Of a stretch of DNA of 64,000 bases, positions 36,491 to 48,953 are shown one piece after another. Every line of letters begins with the position of its first letter. Position 1 is the first letter of the stretch. The notes beneath the pieces were generated by a model. That model ran no database searches, was not told the origin of the DNA, and was given only the letters and a program-made list of their open reading frames with translations. Made by a program: the position numbers and the translations under genes. The DNA lies in NCBI GenBank assembly GCA_963575645.1, contig OY754471.1:1-64000 (forward strand), written 5' to 3'. The stretch comes from Xanthostigma xanthostigma (lineage: Eukaryota; Arthropoda; Insecta; Raphidioptera; Raphidiidae).

Positions 36491-38534
36491 GATTATAGAT
36501 AGTGACCTAAAAAAAGTGTTTGTTTCTTTATATAAATGAAATTGTTAATACAATATTTTTACTTTTCTTTTGTTCATAAAATATTTTTCAGAGAGTATTA
36601 TTTTGTTCCAGGGCGGACAAGTCATAAAATATTAATATTATTGTCTTGTAAGTTTTAGTCAACTTTACTGACTCTTCCGCTTCTTTATAATATTTTAATG
36701 ACTTTAAATTACGTATGGGCATTCGAAAATTTTCAACATTCTAACACCACAATAAAAAAAGAAATATTCACATCTTTAACAAAGTTATTCTAAAGAAAAC
36801 ATCTTCAAGCACTTTAAAATCAGATATAATGTTTTAAATGGAATGCAAGAAGCCTTATATTATTGTGTATACGTGCATTGTATATCAGTGCCTTCTGTAT
36901 CTATACATTCAGTAATATACTTAATCCCTTGTAGTAGATCTACAAACATAAGAAGGGTTGAAGTTTTAAAAAATGACTAACCCTTTCTTGTATTTTGTTA
37001 GACAAGTGTGAATGCGGTATAGATTTACAACAGGTGATTCTCAATTAGCCACAGAGAATTTATACAGTATGTACAGTGTACAGTGTGCACACTGCACATG
37101 CAAATCTTAAAATCACTGAGAAGGAGAAAAATTTTAATTATTATTTTGAAACTTTTCCATTAAAAAAGAACTTATTAAAAGAACAAATAACCCGACTGCG
37201 CGCTAATTAAAAAAAATACGAAACAAGCTTCTAATATGAAATGCAGTCAGATAAGAAGGTTTTTATTATCATCTCATTACTAGCACACAAAACTCGACTG
37301 TTTTGTACTTTTGTCAATATAAACGCAGTCGGATCTTTCATTATTTTAATATTACCCTTTTTAGTTTTTGAACAATTTTTAGTGAAACTTGTATATAAAG
37401 ATACATACATATTTTTTAAATCTATATATTTGTCAAGACCTTTACTATATGGACATTACGGTGTCTATATTGGAACATTCATTACTATACATACAGTATA
37501 AATCAAATATAACGACATAATATATAATGACATGCCGGCTGTAAGCCTGTAACGACCAAAACATAAGAGTTCTGTCTGATTTCCGTGATAAATTTGAAGA
37601 AAATATGTTTGTTATCAAGATATTGGCTATAATGACAAATCGGTTATAACGACCGATTTTTAGTCATATTATGGTATCCGTTTTAGCGATATCTAAATCT
37701 ATCTAACACACTGAATACGTGCAGAATTAGATCAGTTTACTATACGTGGCCTTTGTACCTATAGTATTTTTAAAAGAAAAAATATTTTTTTACAAAGACA
37801 GTATGTATACTTTTTGCGAAACAATGTATAAATAGCATGTAATATTGTAGGTAACATCCGAACATAATATAGTCACATACATATACTGATAAACACAATA
37901 CCCTTTCGTTGCGTGCGTAATTGAAAAAAATGGATGAATGTTACGATCAATAAGCCATATTTAAACATATTTTGAAACCATTTTCAGAAAAATTATCTAA
38001 TTTAATGGAAGCTAAAAGAAACTATACAAGCTGTTAGGTTCAATTTACTCTACGACTGGAAAATTGAATTAGTTTTCCAGCTGTATATTAATTGTGAAAA
38101 GTCATTCCTTATAATTTTCCCCATTATGAGTTCTTAGAAAATACATATAATTAAAATATGTATAAAAGATACAATAAACTTTGTAAACATTTTCTGTTAA
38201 TTAATGTTACTTATCGATTTGTTCAATTTATGTTAATTTTGTATATCAAAATTAAGTTGACGAAAAGTTATTTAGAGAGACAGAATAATGAAAAAATGTT
38301 TCAGATCTAACAGAATTGATTTTCTCATTATAGTGTAGTTAACTGTTGTTTAAAAATGAAGCAAAGTAAACAAACTTAGGGCATATTACAACAGAAGATA
38401 AACAAAAAAAAAAAAAAACGATAGATCGAAAACACCACCATGGGTATAATAAGAAATATTTTTACTATATTTTAATTATAATAATTAAACAGAAGTTCAA
38501 AGAACCGTTTATACACATTTATACAGAATGTATA
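36491..38534. other. Gene-free stretch with weak pogo-like remnant
   Basis: No gene recognised. 37500-37700 has pogo/Tigger-style words (TATAACGACATAA, GGTTATAACGACCGATTTTT) without clear ends. The frame at 37241-37501 has hydrophobic stretches but no family resemblance and no splice support. Confidence 0.45.
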
Positions 38535-38713
38535 AAAAAATTAAAAATGTGTTGCGAGAACGCATTACAGAAGTGAAACTTCTAGTTGCAAATCATACAA
38601 TTGCATTTGGACAAGTAGAACATTTTTTTCCACCTGTCCAAATGCAAACGTATCATTTGCAACTAGAAGTTTCACTTCAGTAATGCGTCCTCGTAATACA
38701 TTTTTAATTTTTT
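38535..38713. mobile_element. Foldback MITE, arms ~85 bp
   Basis: The arms contain GAAGTGAAACTTCTAGTTGC or its complement, CGCATTAC, and CATTTGGACA/TGTCCAAATG around a short central loop. The outermost part is AAAAATTAAAAATGT and its complement. No coding capacity. Confidence 0.8.
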
Positions 38714-39025
38714 CGCAGATTAATTCAAATAATAAATAATGAAACACAAGAAGACAACAAAATTTCCGCAGGTTTACTGTAAATATTGTTTTTTTAAGAT
38801 GAAGGAAGATTTTGGTTGAGGATCATAAAATAAGCTTTACCAATGTTTCGCTGGTGGCCAACGTTTCAAAAAATTTATTTGCATCTTCAGGGCCTATGAA
38901 CATGTATATATTTATATAATTTAGAACATATTTTATATTACAATTTTAATGTACAAAGAACCATGCTCAAATGACAAGTTTTAGTTAAAGCTACTACATA
39001 ATATTGTTTTTTAGCTCAAGTATTA

Positions 39026-39160
39026 GGCCTAGTTTATATGAGAGGCGTTCAACGCGCCACCAACGCGCGTTATCATATAAACAGTCCTATACAATTGTAT
39101 AGAAACTGTAAACGCGCGTTGGGCCAACGCGCGTTGAACGCCTCTCATATAAACTAGGCC
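39026..39160. mobile_element. 135-bp PIF/Harbinger-type MITE
   Basis: Ends GGCCTAGTTTATATGAGAGG and exact complement, followed by CGTTCAACGCGC; TTA flanks both sides (39023-39025 and 39161-39163). The interior GTAAACGCGCGTTGG and CCAACGCGCGTTATCATAT match the larger element in ALG12 intron 6, so this looks like its deletion derivative. Confidence 0.85.
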
Positions 39161-39947
39161 TTATTCTGATAAATTAGTCGAAAATTTTATATTTACTAAT
39201 AGGTACCTATACTTAAAAATAATTTTAAAAAAATGTTGCCCGCACCTGATGGTAATCGAAGCTGGACCGACCTCGTGGTATGCCAGCATTCACTGAGCTA
39301 CTAATACTTACAAAGAATCATTGCTTATATACGGTTATCTACTAATTATACAATTTCGAGACAAATTCCGTTAAATAGGGAAATCAATTTCATTACATAA
39401 GGATATGAGTTTACCCCTGTTTTTAAAGTATTCACTTCAATAATATATCAATATAAATTATCTACTAATTTTAATTATTACACAAAAGCCATCCTCAAAA
39501 GTATTCGCGGTGACCCGGTATACACACAATTGTATCTTGATTATTAAGAAAATAAATTTTGCGTGTTGCGTGTACGTTTCACAATAGTACCTATATAGTT
39601 TTGCTATGCGTTGACGCGTGTTTATTACAGGCAACGAATGCTTTCGGCGAAAATGTCGTGTCCAAAAACTTAAAAGAAACAGTTGCCGAACAACGGAAAT
39701 CACATACTTTTCTTATCTGTGTCTTAACACCGCTAGTTTGTTTTCAGTTTTGATATTTGCATGGTTATATATTTTCATCTAAAATGTCTCTCTCTCCATT
39801 TTAACATTTGGAAGAAATAAGCTGACGAGTTCGGGCAAAAACGTGAAAAAAATGTATTACCTACACGAACTTTGAACAATCTTATGAAGATAAATTTGTT
39901 TTTGGAAATTGGAAAGATCGCGGGTAGAATGCTTTTTATGAACCTTA

Positions 39948-40157
39948 TTTTTGACGTGATAACGTCTTATAAATTGATGAAACACCAGCTGCACGCACGA
40001 AAAAGTGTAATGTTCCGCCTGACCCTGTGCGTGCAAGCGAGAGCGCAGTATGCTTCGGCCCAAGTTTGACAGCTACTAAAATTTAGGTTATGTATTACGG
40101 AATACGTTATCACGTAAAACTATCGTCCGTAAAACCGACTTTACAGACAACCAATTT
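39948..40157 (+). mobile_element. GACGTGATAACG-family element, short form
   Basis: A 210-base copy running from TTTTTGACGTGATAACGTCT to CCGACTTTACAGACAACCAA, with CCTGACCCTGTGCGTGC and GTTTGACAGCTACTAAAATT in between. A second, longer copy starts immediately after it, head to tail. Confidence 0.65.
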
Positions 40158-41135
40158 TTGACGTGATAACGTCTTATAAATTGATGAATCACCAATCTTA
40201 TAAATTAATAAAACACCGGCTGCATGCACGAAAAAGTGTAACGTTCCTAACGGTCGTAACGTTCCTAACGCGTAACGTTCCTAACGCGTAACGTTCCGCC
40301 TGACCCTGTGCGTGCTTTTTGCTAATTTCTCGCTCAATTTAAATCAGATCGGTTTGAAACCAGTCTTAAACGAAAGAGGAGAACATTTTACATAGATTCC
40401 GTATAACAGAATTTGCCTAAACAGTTTTTTTTATACAAATTTATATAGAAAAATAGTTGTATAAATGCAATGTTGTCTAATGCATGGCGCGACGCGGTCG
40501 GTCGTCTTTGTTTGCCGTACATGGAAATTAGAAAATAACGTATGTCTTGTCTTAACATGAAAACGGCTGCATTTCTAATGTTTAATTCAATTTTTTGACA
40601 TTAGTATTTTGTGAAATGCAACGCCTTCTAAGTTAAGTATTGGAATAACTAATTATTATTAGAACATAATACTTTGACAGTTGCAAACGTCACTTTTGAC
40701 ATTTCTTATCATTCCGACACAAAGGATAAGCGGATTGAAACCAAATTTTGGGAGGATGTTTGATATGCAAATATGAAGTGGCCTATTGTTTTTGGGGAAC
40801 ATCGGCGCATGCGTAAAAGAATATATCTCTTATAATGATGTTTTATATAATAATAATATAGTTTTTAAAACGGTTTTTACTCTATCTATTTTTACTAGAA
40901 ATTTTTGTAAATTTTTTGGGGAAAATCGGCGCATGCGCAAAAGAGATACATGCCATAGTTGTTTTTTATATAATAATAGTGTACTTCTTATAGTGTTTTA
41001 TTATTCTACTTAATAAAATTTACCTAAATTTGAAGCGAAAGATGCAATATCACAGATTCGAATTATTATAATTATTATATAAATTTAGGTTATGTATTAC
41101 GGAATACGTTATCACGTAAAACTATCGTCCGTAAA
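40158..41135 (+). mobile_element. GACGTGATAACG-family element, longest form
   Basis: Shares its start with the 39948 copy and its end (GTATTACGGAATACGTTATC, ACTATCGTCCGTAAA). The inside resembles the 26.1-kb copy (GTCGTCTTTGTTTGCCGTAC, AACATGAAAACGGCTGCATT) plus two modules of the 27.8-kb tandem. The right end is cut by a LINE fragment at about 41136. Confidence 0.6.
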
Positions 41136-41506
41136 TGGGGTGTTCTGACTGAATGTCACTAACACCAGACTATACCTTATTACCTTGAACCTTATAACCT
41201 TACTGGGGCTGCTCTTCATATCTCCTCTGTCTTTGGAAAAGGCCAGTTAAGATATAGCAGCCTTTTGGAGAACACTGCTTCACATTCTTATAGGATGTGT
41301 TCAGCAGTTTATTTTGCTTCTTTACAAAAGCGACGGTTATCATCCTGGACTTTACCCATTTTGTAGAGATGGTATCTCAGAGGGCAGTGCCCTGTGAGGA
41401 GTCCTGTCAGTATTCTCAGTTCTGCTTTACTGAGCATAAGGAGTTCTTTAGTCCTTTTAGTGTAGCGTTTCAATAATAAAACTTTTTTTTCGTTTGAGAG
41501 TAACAT
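41130..41506 (-). pseudogene. LINE fragment, RNase H C-terminus and zinc-knuckle-like tail
   Basis: Minus-strand frame with KAELRILTGLLTGHCPLRYH followed by LYKMGKVQDD, the typical end of the RNase H region of R1/LOA/I-like non-LTR elements. The continuing text (CKEAK, TAEHIL, ECEA) keeps the C-x-H-x-C spacing but includes two stop codons. It is a 5'-truncated, inactive piece inserted at the end of the 40.2-kb element. Confidence 0.7.
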
Positions 41507-41869
41507 ATATTTTTGGATACATATTTGAAATATTTATTTCCTGCCATCTTCTATGAGCAGTGCTACTGCTAGCAGAGTCAGTAAACGTCGATAAACTGTT
41601 TGTAAGTTGCGATACATTATTATAATGTTATTCATTTACAAGTCAACAATATGTTGTAGACAGAGGCGAATTTACTTGTCTGACTTTGTACAGACTCTAA
41701 CGCAGATTCCGTTCTTCTTGTGTGTTATATATTTTGATTACTAATCGGATTCTATTTTCTAAAATTTTTAATAACTTTTAGTTTTCATCTAAAATTTATA
41801 ACACAAATCTCGCCCTTCTTGTGAGTTATATATTTGCTTATTGGATTATGACTTTTAATAAATAAATAA

Positions 41870-42102
41870 AAATATAATAATAATTAAAAGAATTAAATTT
41901 ATATTCTCTAAGATTATAACGAAAATATTTATGTTTTATTTTTTGTATTTTATTATGTCCGATCAAGTGGTTGAGCTCCCACCCTAGCACTGGCTTGCCA
42001 AGTTGGGTGGGAAAATTCTAACGTTTTTTTTTTGTAAATGGATAAAAATGTATACTTAAAGAAATAAAGAATAAATAAATAAATAAAAAAAAAAAAAAAA
42101 AA
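41870..42102 (+). mobile_element. Retroposon 3' end with poly(A)
   Basis: CACCCTAGCACTGGCTTGCC and CAAGTTGGGTGGGAAAATTC, then AATAAAGAATAAATAAATAA and a run of ~19 A. This looks like the 3' end of a LINE or SINE on the + strand. Its 5' boundary is unclear. 42103-43960 contains no recognisable gene or repeat; the frame at 42888-43100 is unsupported. Confidence 0.5.
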
Positions 42103-43959
42103 ATACATTTTCGTGGAATTTGCGCCTTTTTCAAAAATGGCTCATCTGAAACGTGTCGTCCTAAGACTACATAATCTATTGATAAATTCGCTCCTGGCTG
42201 TAAGCAGCTCATAGCGGATGATTTTTTCAGACTGGCTATTAGTTAAATAAACCGTCACTCTTTCTTCAACAAACCAACGGTTTCTGTTTTCAGAGTTAAC
42301 TAAAATCAACTACTTCGTCTATCGACGACAAAACGCAAAGAAGTCCAACGAACCAAATGCCTAACGAAACGAAACTGACACACGAACCACAGCACTGTCT
42401 CGATTTGGTGTGTTCCTTATTTAAAATCAACGAAATACAAACAGTTTTATGATCACAACTTAATCCGTGATTGCAACCGTCCTGTCCAACGTTGTGTCTA
42501 CTTAATGCAAACTATTTGACGAAATCAACTTATTTTTCAACTAGTTGATGTAGCATACTAGGTTGCGGTTCCGTTTCGTTAATGCTAAAATCGTCAGCGA
42601 TCCATCGCTACTGGCTATTATAGTAAAAGGTACTGCAACTTTGAGAGAATCATAGACATCGAAATATATTTATTTTTCAACAGTTTCAATAAAGACATCG
42701 TCTACACTCCGTTAAGAACAAACTGCCTGTCTTTAAGAAACAAAGAAGTATTATGATAGTGTGTAAACACAATGCGTTTGACGTTTGTTTATTCACGTTT
42801 TTGTGTACTCCCAACATCAAAGGAAGCTGTGAATTGTGATGATGAAGACCGCACACGGTTACTTAATAAGCGGTTTGTAACGCATCATTGCTGTTTTTGC
42901 ACTACACTTGTTTGAACTTTAATCATTGTCTATCCACAATTACTTGGAAAATTTTCATTTATTCATTGAGAGAAATTATTGACAACAAGGTTTTCAATAT
43001 CAATATTTCTGCCACTGATTTGTTAAAGTATAAGCGAATTATTCTTAATTGTTTTACTGCCGCTGGTTATCTGAAATTACAGGAAAAATTAAAACGATAA
43101 AGACAATCATCATTTAAATTTATTTAATTAATTTTTTTAATAGTTTTTCCACATCATTGTAAGTCTGACATAAATGGTACCGTACGATAAATAGGTAATT
43201 GTATCAACATTTATAATCTGTATAGGTAAAATATATGCTTAAATGCATATTTATTTTATACTAATCATGAATACGGATTACAATTTATAATTTTTGTTAT
43301 ACCTCACTCTGCTAAACATATATAGTAATAAATAATAATAATATGTACATACGTGCATATCAATCTAAATTTCTGTCCTGTTCGCTCATTCAAGTCTATG
43401 CGTTTGCCCACACTCCACGGAAACCACAGTAGACAGTGCTTTCGTAATAATAAAAAACATTTGATAGTATGTTAACTTGATCTTTCGGTTATTAGCTCTG
43501 TTTATTTATTTGCTGTTCCGCGATAACAACTGCAGTTGAGAACCAATTTTGGCAAAATTCGGCATGGAGATTCTTTAAATATAGATCAAACAACGTATAA
43601 AATGTTCTTGGGATTTAACTACAACCATTTTAAGATGTGTTAAATGTAGAAATAATTTGTTATATTGATTTTCCTGTTAAAAACATATTTTAGAAAAGGC
43701 GAGCGTAGCGAACGTGTCCCATTATAACTCTATAACTAAAATGGTATGCTAGTTTGTGAGAGGTATTAATAAGAACGTCAACGAACCTATAAAATTAATA
43801 TAATATAATATATTAATTAATAATAATATATAATTAATATTTCATGCGCAGAGCAATTACGTAAAGCGATTTAGTGAAAGACTGAAGTGAAAATTAATAA
43901 AGTTCTTGACAAAACCTTTTGTTTGTATCTAAACTTATTCACGATGACTCACTGATAAT

Positions 43960-44160
43960 ACTTTAAGTTATGAAGGTCACCAAAATATTATTTTAAGTTA
44001 TCGAGGGCCAACGCACAAAATATTTGTTTAAGTTACCGCTAGGTTTCCTGCTTTAAGTAATGGAGGTTTTAGGCTTTGGGGGGAAGGGAATTAAAAAAAA
44101 ATTAAGTTACAGAGGTTTTTAACTTATCGCGGTTTAACTTATTAAGGTTCTACTGTAATA
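43960..44160 (-). mobile_element. Pogo/Tigger-like end
   Basis: Read on minus from 44158: TACAGTAGAACCTTAATAAG, then TTAAACCGCGATAAGTTAAA and CCTCTGTAACTTAA. This is the usual pogo/Tigger end style (CAGTAGAACC with repeated AAGTTA). No opposite end was found. Confidence 0.55.
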
Positions 44161-44449
44161 AAAAAGTCAGTAATTAACAGTGAAATAATTGCATCTCTGT
44201 ACATAAATACTTAGTATCAATTATGAACTCTTTTATTTTAATTTAGGATAATTTTCGCACACAAATCGAATAAATAAATTCCTTTAACTGTACTCATTAT
44301 ATGTAGTTGAAGCAGATAAAACGAGAGGTATCCTTAATGTATTTTTTTTAAAGATCGTGTTAAAAGTTGAAAACTGTTCGTGTCATTTGCGTCTAGCCAT
44401 GTCTAGCAACCTATAGGCTATACACAATAATAATCGAGTCAATTCAGTC

Positions 44450-44610
44450 AGGGCTATGCCCCGTGGGCGTCGGCAGTCATCATGGTTCATGTCACGTCAC
44501 AGGTTCTCCCTCGTTAACCGGAGCCCAGACCGTCGACAGGGTAACGGCCCGAATGGTCTTTCTACATGTGTACGCTAAGCCCTGTTCGTGGAGCATCATG
44601 TGTCTAGGTG
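44450..44610. other. GC-rich segment of unknown nature
   Basis: About 160 bases clearly richer in G and C than all surroundings (for example GCCCCGTGGGCGTCGGCAGT, GTTAACCGGAGCCCAGACCG). The + frame has no stop here but resembles nothing I know. It could be a fragment of a GC-rich retroelement. Confidence 0.4.
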
Positions 44611-44776
44611 GCCCTACTTATTATTATTATGCAGTTACGACTATTGGGAGTATATATTTGCTGCTAGAGAAGTTATCATGATATAATAGATCTATCATCG
44701 TCGGTATAAGATAGCCGTCAATTAACGGAAGATCTGGGCTTAAAACCAAATCATATTTTAAGAATATTAGTTTCTT

Positions 44777-45034
44777 TTTTGACGTGATAACGTCTTATAA
44801 ATTGATGAAACACCGGCTGCATGCACGAAAAAGTGTAACGTTCCGAAAAGTGTCACGTTCCGCCTGACCCTGTGCGTGCAAGCGAGAGCGCAGTATAAGC
44901 GATAGAGAGTCGGTAAAAATATAGTTTGACAGCTACTAAAATTTAGGTTATGTATTATTAAATATGATATTCGAGCGGAATACGTTATCACGTAAAACTA
45001 TCGTCCGTAAACCGACATTACAGACAACCAATTT
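44777..45034 (+). mobile_element. GACGTGATAACG-family element, mid-size form
   Basis: Starts TTTTTTGACGTGATAACGTC and ends CCGACATTACAGACAACCAA. Like the 39.9-kb copy it has GCAAGCGAGAGCGCAGTAT and GTTTGACAGCTACTAAAATT. It carries a 20-base insertion (AAATATGATATTCGAGC) near its right end. Confidence 0.65.
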
Positions 45035-48000
45035 TTAGCAAATAGGTACATATTTTATGTGATTTCGTGTATTTACATATACGAAAATTCGCACAATTGT
45101 TTAGCAAGTTTTTATCGTACTATGAATCTTCTCAATCAAATAGTAAACATTTTTTTTCAAATGGCATATATTTTTTAGATGACTGAATAATAATCTAGTG
45201 TGTATTTTCAAGAAACATCGCTGCTTGTAAATTCACAGCGCCTTACAGAATATAATATGACTCTATGAGTCTACAGCAATATCTACAGGCAAAACTGAAG
45301 AAAAAAAAAAGAAAAATCATCTTCTGCTACCAGTTCTTGGCCTATTCTAAACAGTGGACATTTGTGTGTATTTTAGACAATGGCTGGTGCAGTTCTTGCA
45401 TTTTATTACATATTCTTTTAGCATAATGAACAGATTCTTGTATAACTTGACAGTGATTTGTAGTCTTAGCACATAATATTTTCAATTCTAGAAAGATAAA
45501 CCGAAATAAATGATAAAAGTCGACTCTTAGTGTTCGATTTATTCTTTTTGTATTTATTCCATTTCTTTTTCCTTTATTTTTGTCTGTTAATTATACATCT
45601 ATAGTCTTCCTGCGGTTATCAACGATACATATAATAAAATATTTACATATAATATTATTTATGATTATAATTTATATAACACAGACAGCTACTAATTACA
45701 GATCTCTAATAATTTAATTAGATATGAGTATTTTGCGGCATGATTTATTACTGAAATCAAAGATATAAATTATTTTTCAATTTATTTTATTGACCAAACC
45801 GATGGTTCTGAATACAGTTATAGACGAAACTGGAGTAAAATTTTTTTAAAGCAATTGTTTTATGGTTTAATAATAAATAATAATTAATTATTGTAAGTAA
45901 AATTTTCAAGAAATCGCTTTCCTTCTAAATCTATTATTGGTTTACAAAAAGTAATAATTTAAATTTTGATAAAATGTATGTACTATGATTGACTGTAGAT
46001 TATAGACGCTTGACAGCTAAAGAAATCAGCATTGTATTACTATGTACCTAAGTATGTTCACAATCCATTCTAATTCTTGTTGCAATATTATCTAACCGCA
46101 CCCTCGTCCGGTCACTGATCTGTGAAACAATCGGAAACCGGAGAATATTTGTTTCAAAAGTTGCACTCGTATAAAAAATAGTCGGTTGTTCGGCGAAGTT
46201 TTATAATTACAGAGAAGCCGATACGGTGGTTGGTAGTAAACTAAGGCGCATACAAAACAAAATGAACTTTTCTCTTATTTTTTAAGCATAGAGATGCATT
46301 CTGAGTGTGGCGAACATCAGATACAGACAAAAAACGTTTTAATAATATGATGTGTTATGTCAGATTTTAAAATACAACCGCTAGAAAGCGTTTTATGACT
46401 GCGTGAGGTTTGAACTAATGATTTAGAGAAATGCATTTTTTCTAAAATTCGTTCTATAAAGAATTAGTTAGTGTTTGCATTATTGCATACAATGCTGTAC
46501 ATATAACAAAATAAACTTTAACGACCGTAGTATTCTGGATAAATTCTAACTATTGTTTTTTAAAGATCAAATAATATGTACTAATAAAGTTGACAAGGTT
46601 CATTTTGTATGAAAATTCTAATTTCATTTACAAGGCGTTTATTTTTTAACTTGATTTTGAAATTGAATAAGAAAGCACTGTCTTAGGCAAGTAACCTGAC
46701 ATAGATACATGTGACAATTTTTTTCTTTTCAAAATATTCTATTATTATACTAGGAACATATCAAATCTAAGTTGAATCTTATAATTCACTTTGGAAAGAA
46801 TAAGTGTTTATGCAAAATTTTATAAAGAGCTATTTTATAAATCGAAACGTTAAATCCTTAATTTTGACACATTTTCGTAATCTATGTCTAAAAACAAAAT
46901 TTATTTTAATAAACCATCAATCGAAAATATATCGCTTGTGTTATTTTTGAGTAAAAGTCAACATGCCACTCATTTTTCAACGTATGCAACAGTCGAAATG
47001 GAAAAGCCATGAGAGTGGCGCGACTTTTCTTAAAACACCTCTCTGCATTTTGATATAGGCATGGTACCTACATATCATTATATTATGTAGGTACACATAC
47101 TAAGGACCAAGATACATCAGGGCATTTACATACATTAAACAGAGGTGTAGGGTACAGGTTTTAAACAGAGGTATGTATTGTTGAATGCTGTAGGCTAAGT
47201 TAACAACCAAAAGAATTACCGCCTGCACTAAACCATGAGAGGTGCTTCTTTATACTCATGTCTCATATATTATTATTATTATTATACATTTATATATCTG
47301 TTTTACATAGTACGCACAAATGCACGTATGCCGTGAGGGCACTATCCATACTGTCTTCCAAAGGAAGCGCAATTTAACGCGGTCTGGGTTTTTTCGAATT
47401 ATAATACGGTACTCATTTAAAGGTCGTTGTACACGAGGCTGGTTTTATACCGCTAAATTCCTTGCTACATTTGGCTGCTAGGTTTCAAGCATGTTATGGC
47501 GCTGGGTTTCGTGATGGTCTTTTTTGTGTTCGCTTAACAAACAGATTTTTTGCAGCCCGCAACTAATCACATTCTAAACGAACTCGGTGAAAACACATCT
47601 AGGTATATCAATGTTAACAAATTGCAAATGACCATTGAATGATGCAATTAACAAAACATATATTAATAGAAATGTCACATTCAAGTCAGCTGTAATTGAT
47701 GTACATAATTAATGATATAGTTAAAATAAAATTTTCTCCCGACACTTTATTACTTTCCTTTTTCTCTGAGTTGACATTTGGTAACGTTGGGATTTGTCAT
47801 TCTGTAGCAGCCAAATTACCATGGAGACCAGTGGAATATTATTTAATTTTAATATTTTTTTGAAAGTAACATTTTTTTGCAATTTAGCTGTGAAAGAATA
47901 AATGATTTTTTTTATTTTGAATTGTTCACTATTTTTTTGAATATTTAAAGACGGTTAAATAGTACTATTTATGTAAGAAATCACGAAATAATTATCTCAA

Positions 48001-48180
48001 AATGTCATTGTACCGGTAAGTAAATACAACATTTTTTACCTAAGGTGTACAACATGTTTTTCACAAAGTTTATATCAGTTAAATTTAATTAAACAAATCT
48101 AAAATATATTTTTATCAACAACATAAGATTTATAAACCACTTTAATTATTTTTGTATCTTTTAAAACTGCACACCTATAT
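45035..48180. other. Gene-free stretch
   Basis: About 3.1 kb of AT-rich DNA without a protein-like frame or a repeat I can name. Short inverted words (TACCTACATATCATTATATT then ATGTAGGTAC near 47065-47095) are the only structure noted. Confidence 0.45.
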
Positions 48181-48396
48181 GTTATCGATATCTAATGACA
48201 GTTCGATTGTTAAAAATAGTGAACGTTCATTGTCTCTGAACAGAACACAGACTACGACTATGTTTGTTTGTGGGCGTTTGCTCATGTCGCTCACGTGACA
48301 AGATACTGTTTCCTGATTTGCTCAAAATAAGCACGAAAAATAGCCCCGGTTCTAATTTTGAAATCCATCTTGCGACCACGCATTTACAGATTCTAC

Positions 48397-48556
48397 AGGT
48401 ATGTTCCAAGCAGCCGGCAAACGGACACGAAACTGTCACCCGCATGCGTAGTAGCTAAAACGAAACTGTTTATATCGATTTTTGAACACATTTTGCTACC
48501 TGAGCATGACAGTGACGGTTTCGTGTCCGTTTGCTAAGCTGCTTGGAACATACCCC
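48397..48556. mobile_element. GTTCCAA-palindrome family, long copy
   Basis: Ends AGGTATGTTCCAAGCAGC and complement GCTGCTTGGAACATACCCC. The arms have GCAAACGGACACGAAACTGT and its complement. The centre holds TAGTAGCTAAAACGAAACTG and TTTATATCGATTTTTGAACA. The copy at 59230 shares the centre almost exactly but has different arm sequence. No coding region. Confidence 0.8.
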
Positions 48557-48953
48557 AGGTATGTTAACATACAGAGCATAGCACATATACTTTATATAAC
48601 CATTTCATATACGAGTGCTAATTTCTATGATGCACATTATGAATGTTGCACTTGAGCGTTTCTTCGAAATAAAAATACAAATTTAAATGATCTTTTTAAC
48701 ACACAGTAATTGATTTTTTCAATACAATGTCTTGATATTACATAAAAAATTCGTAAGGTGTATTTTTAAGCTAATATATGCTAATTGTTTTTAAACAGAA
48801 TCCATATTTTAAACAAAAAATTCCAAAAGTTCAAATCATCTTTCATTAATTAGTGTAAGTAAATGTAACAATGATAATTTTTTAATTATACCGAACATAT
48901 TGATCGAACCCTTTCACGGTTGACCTTGAATTCCTGCTCTTGAAATAGGTGGA

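Noticed and set aside
42888-43100. 70-residue + frame ending AAGYLKLQEKLKR
   Set aside because: It looks faintly protein-like but has no motif, no splice partners and an AT-rich start region; kept out for lack of support.
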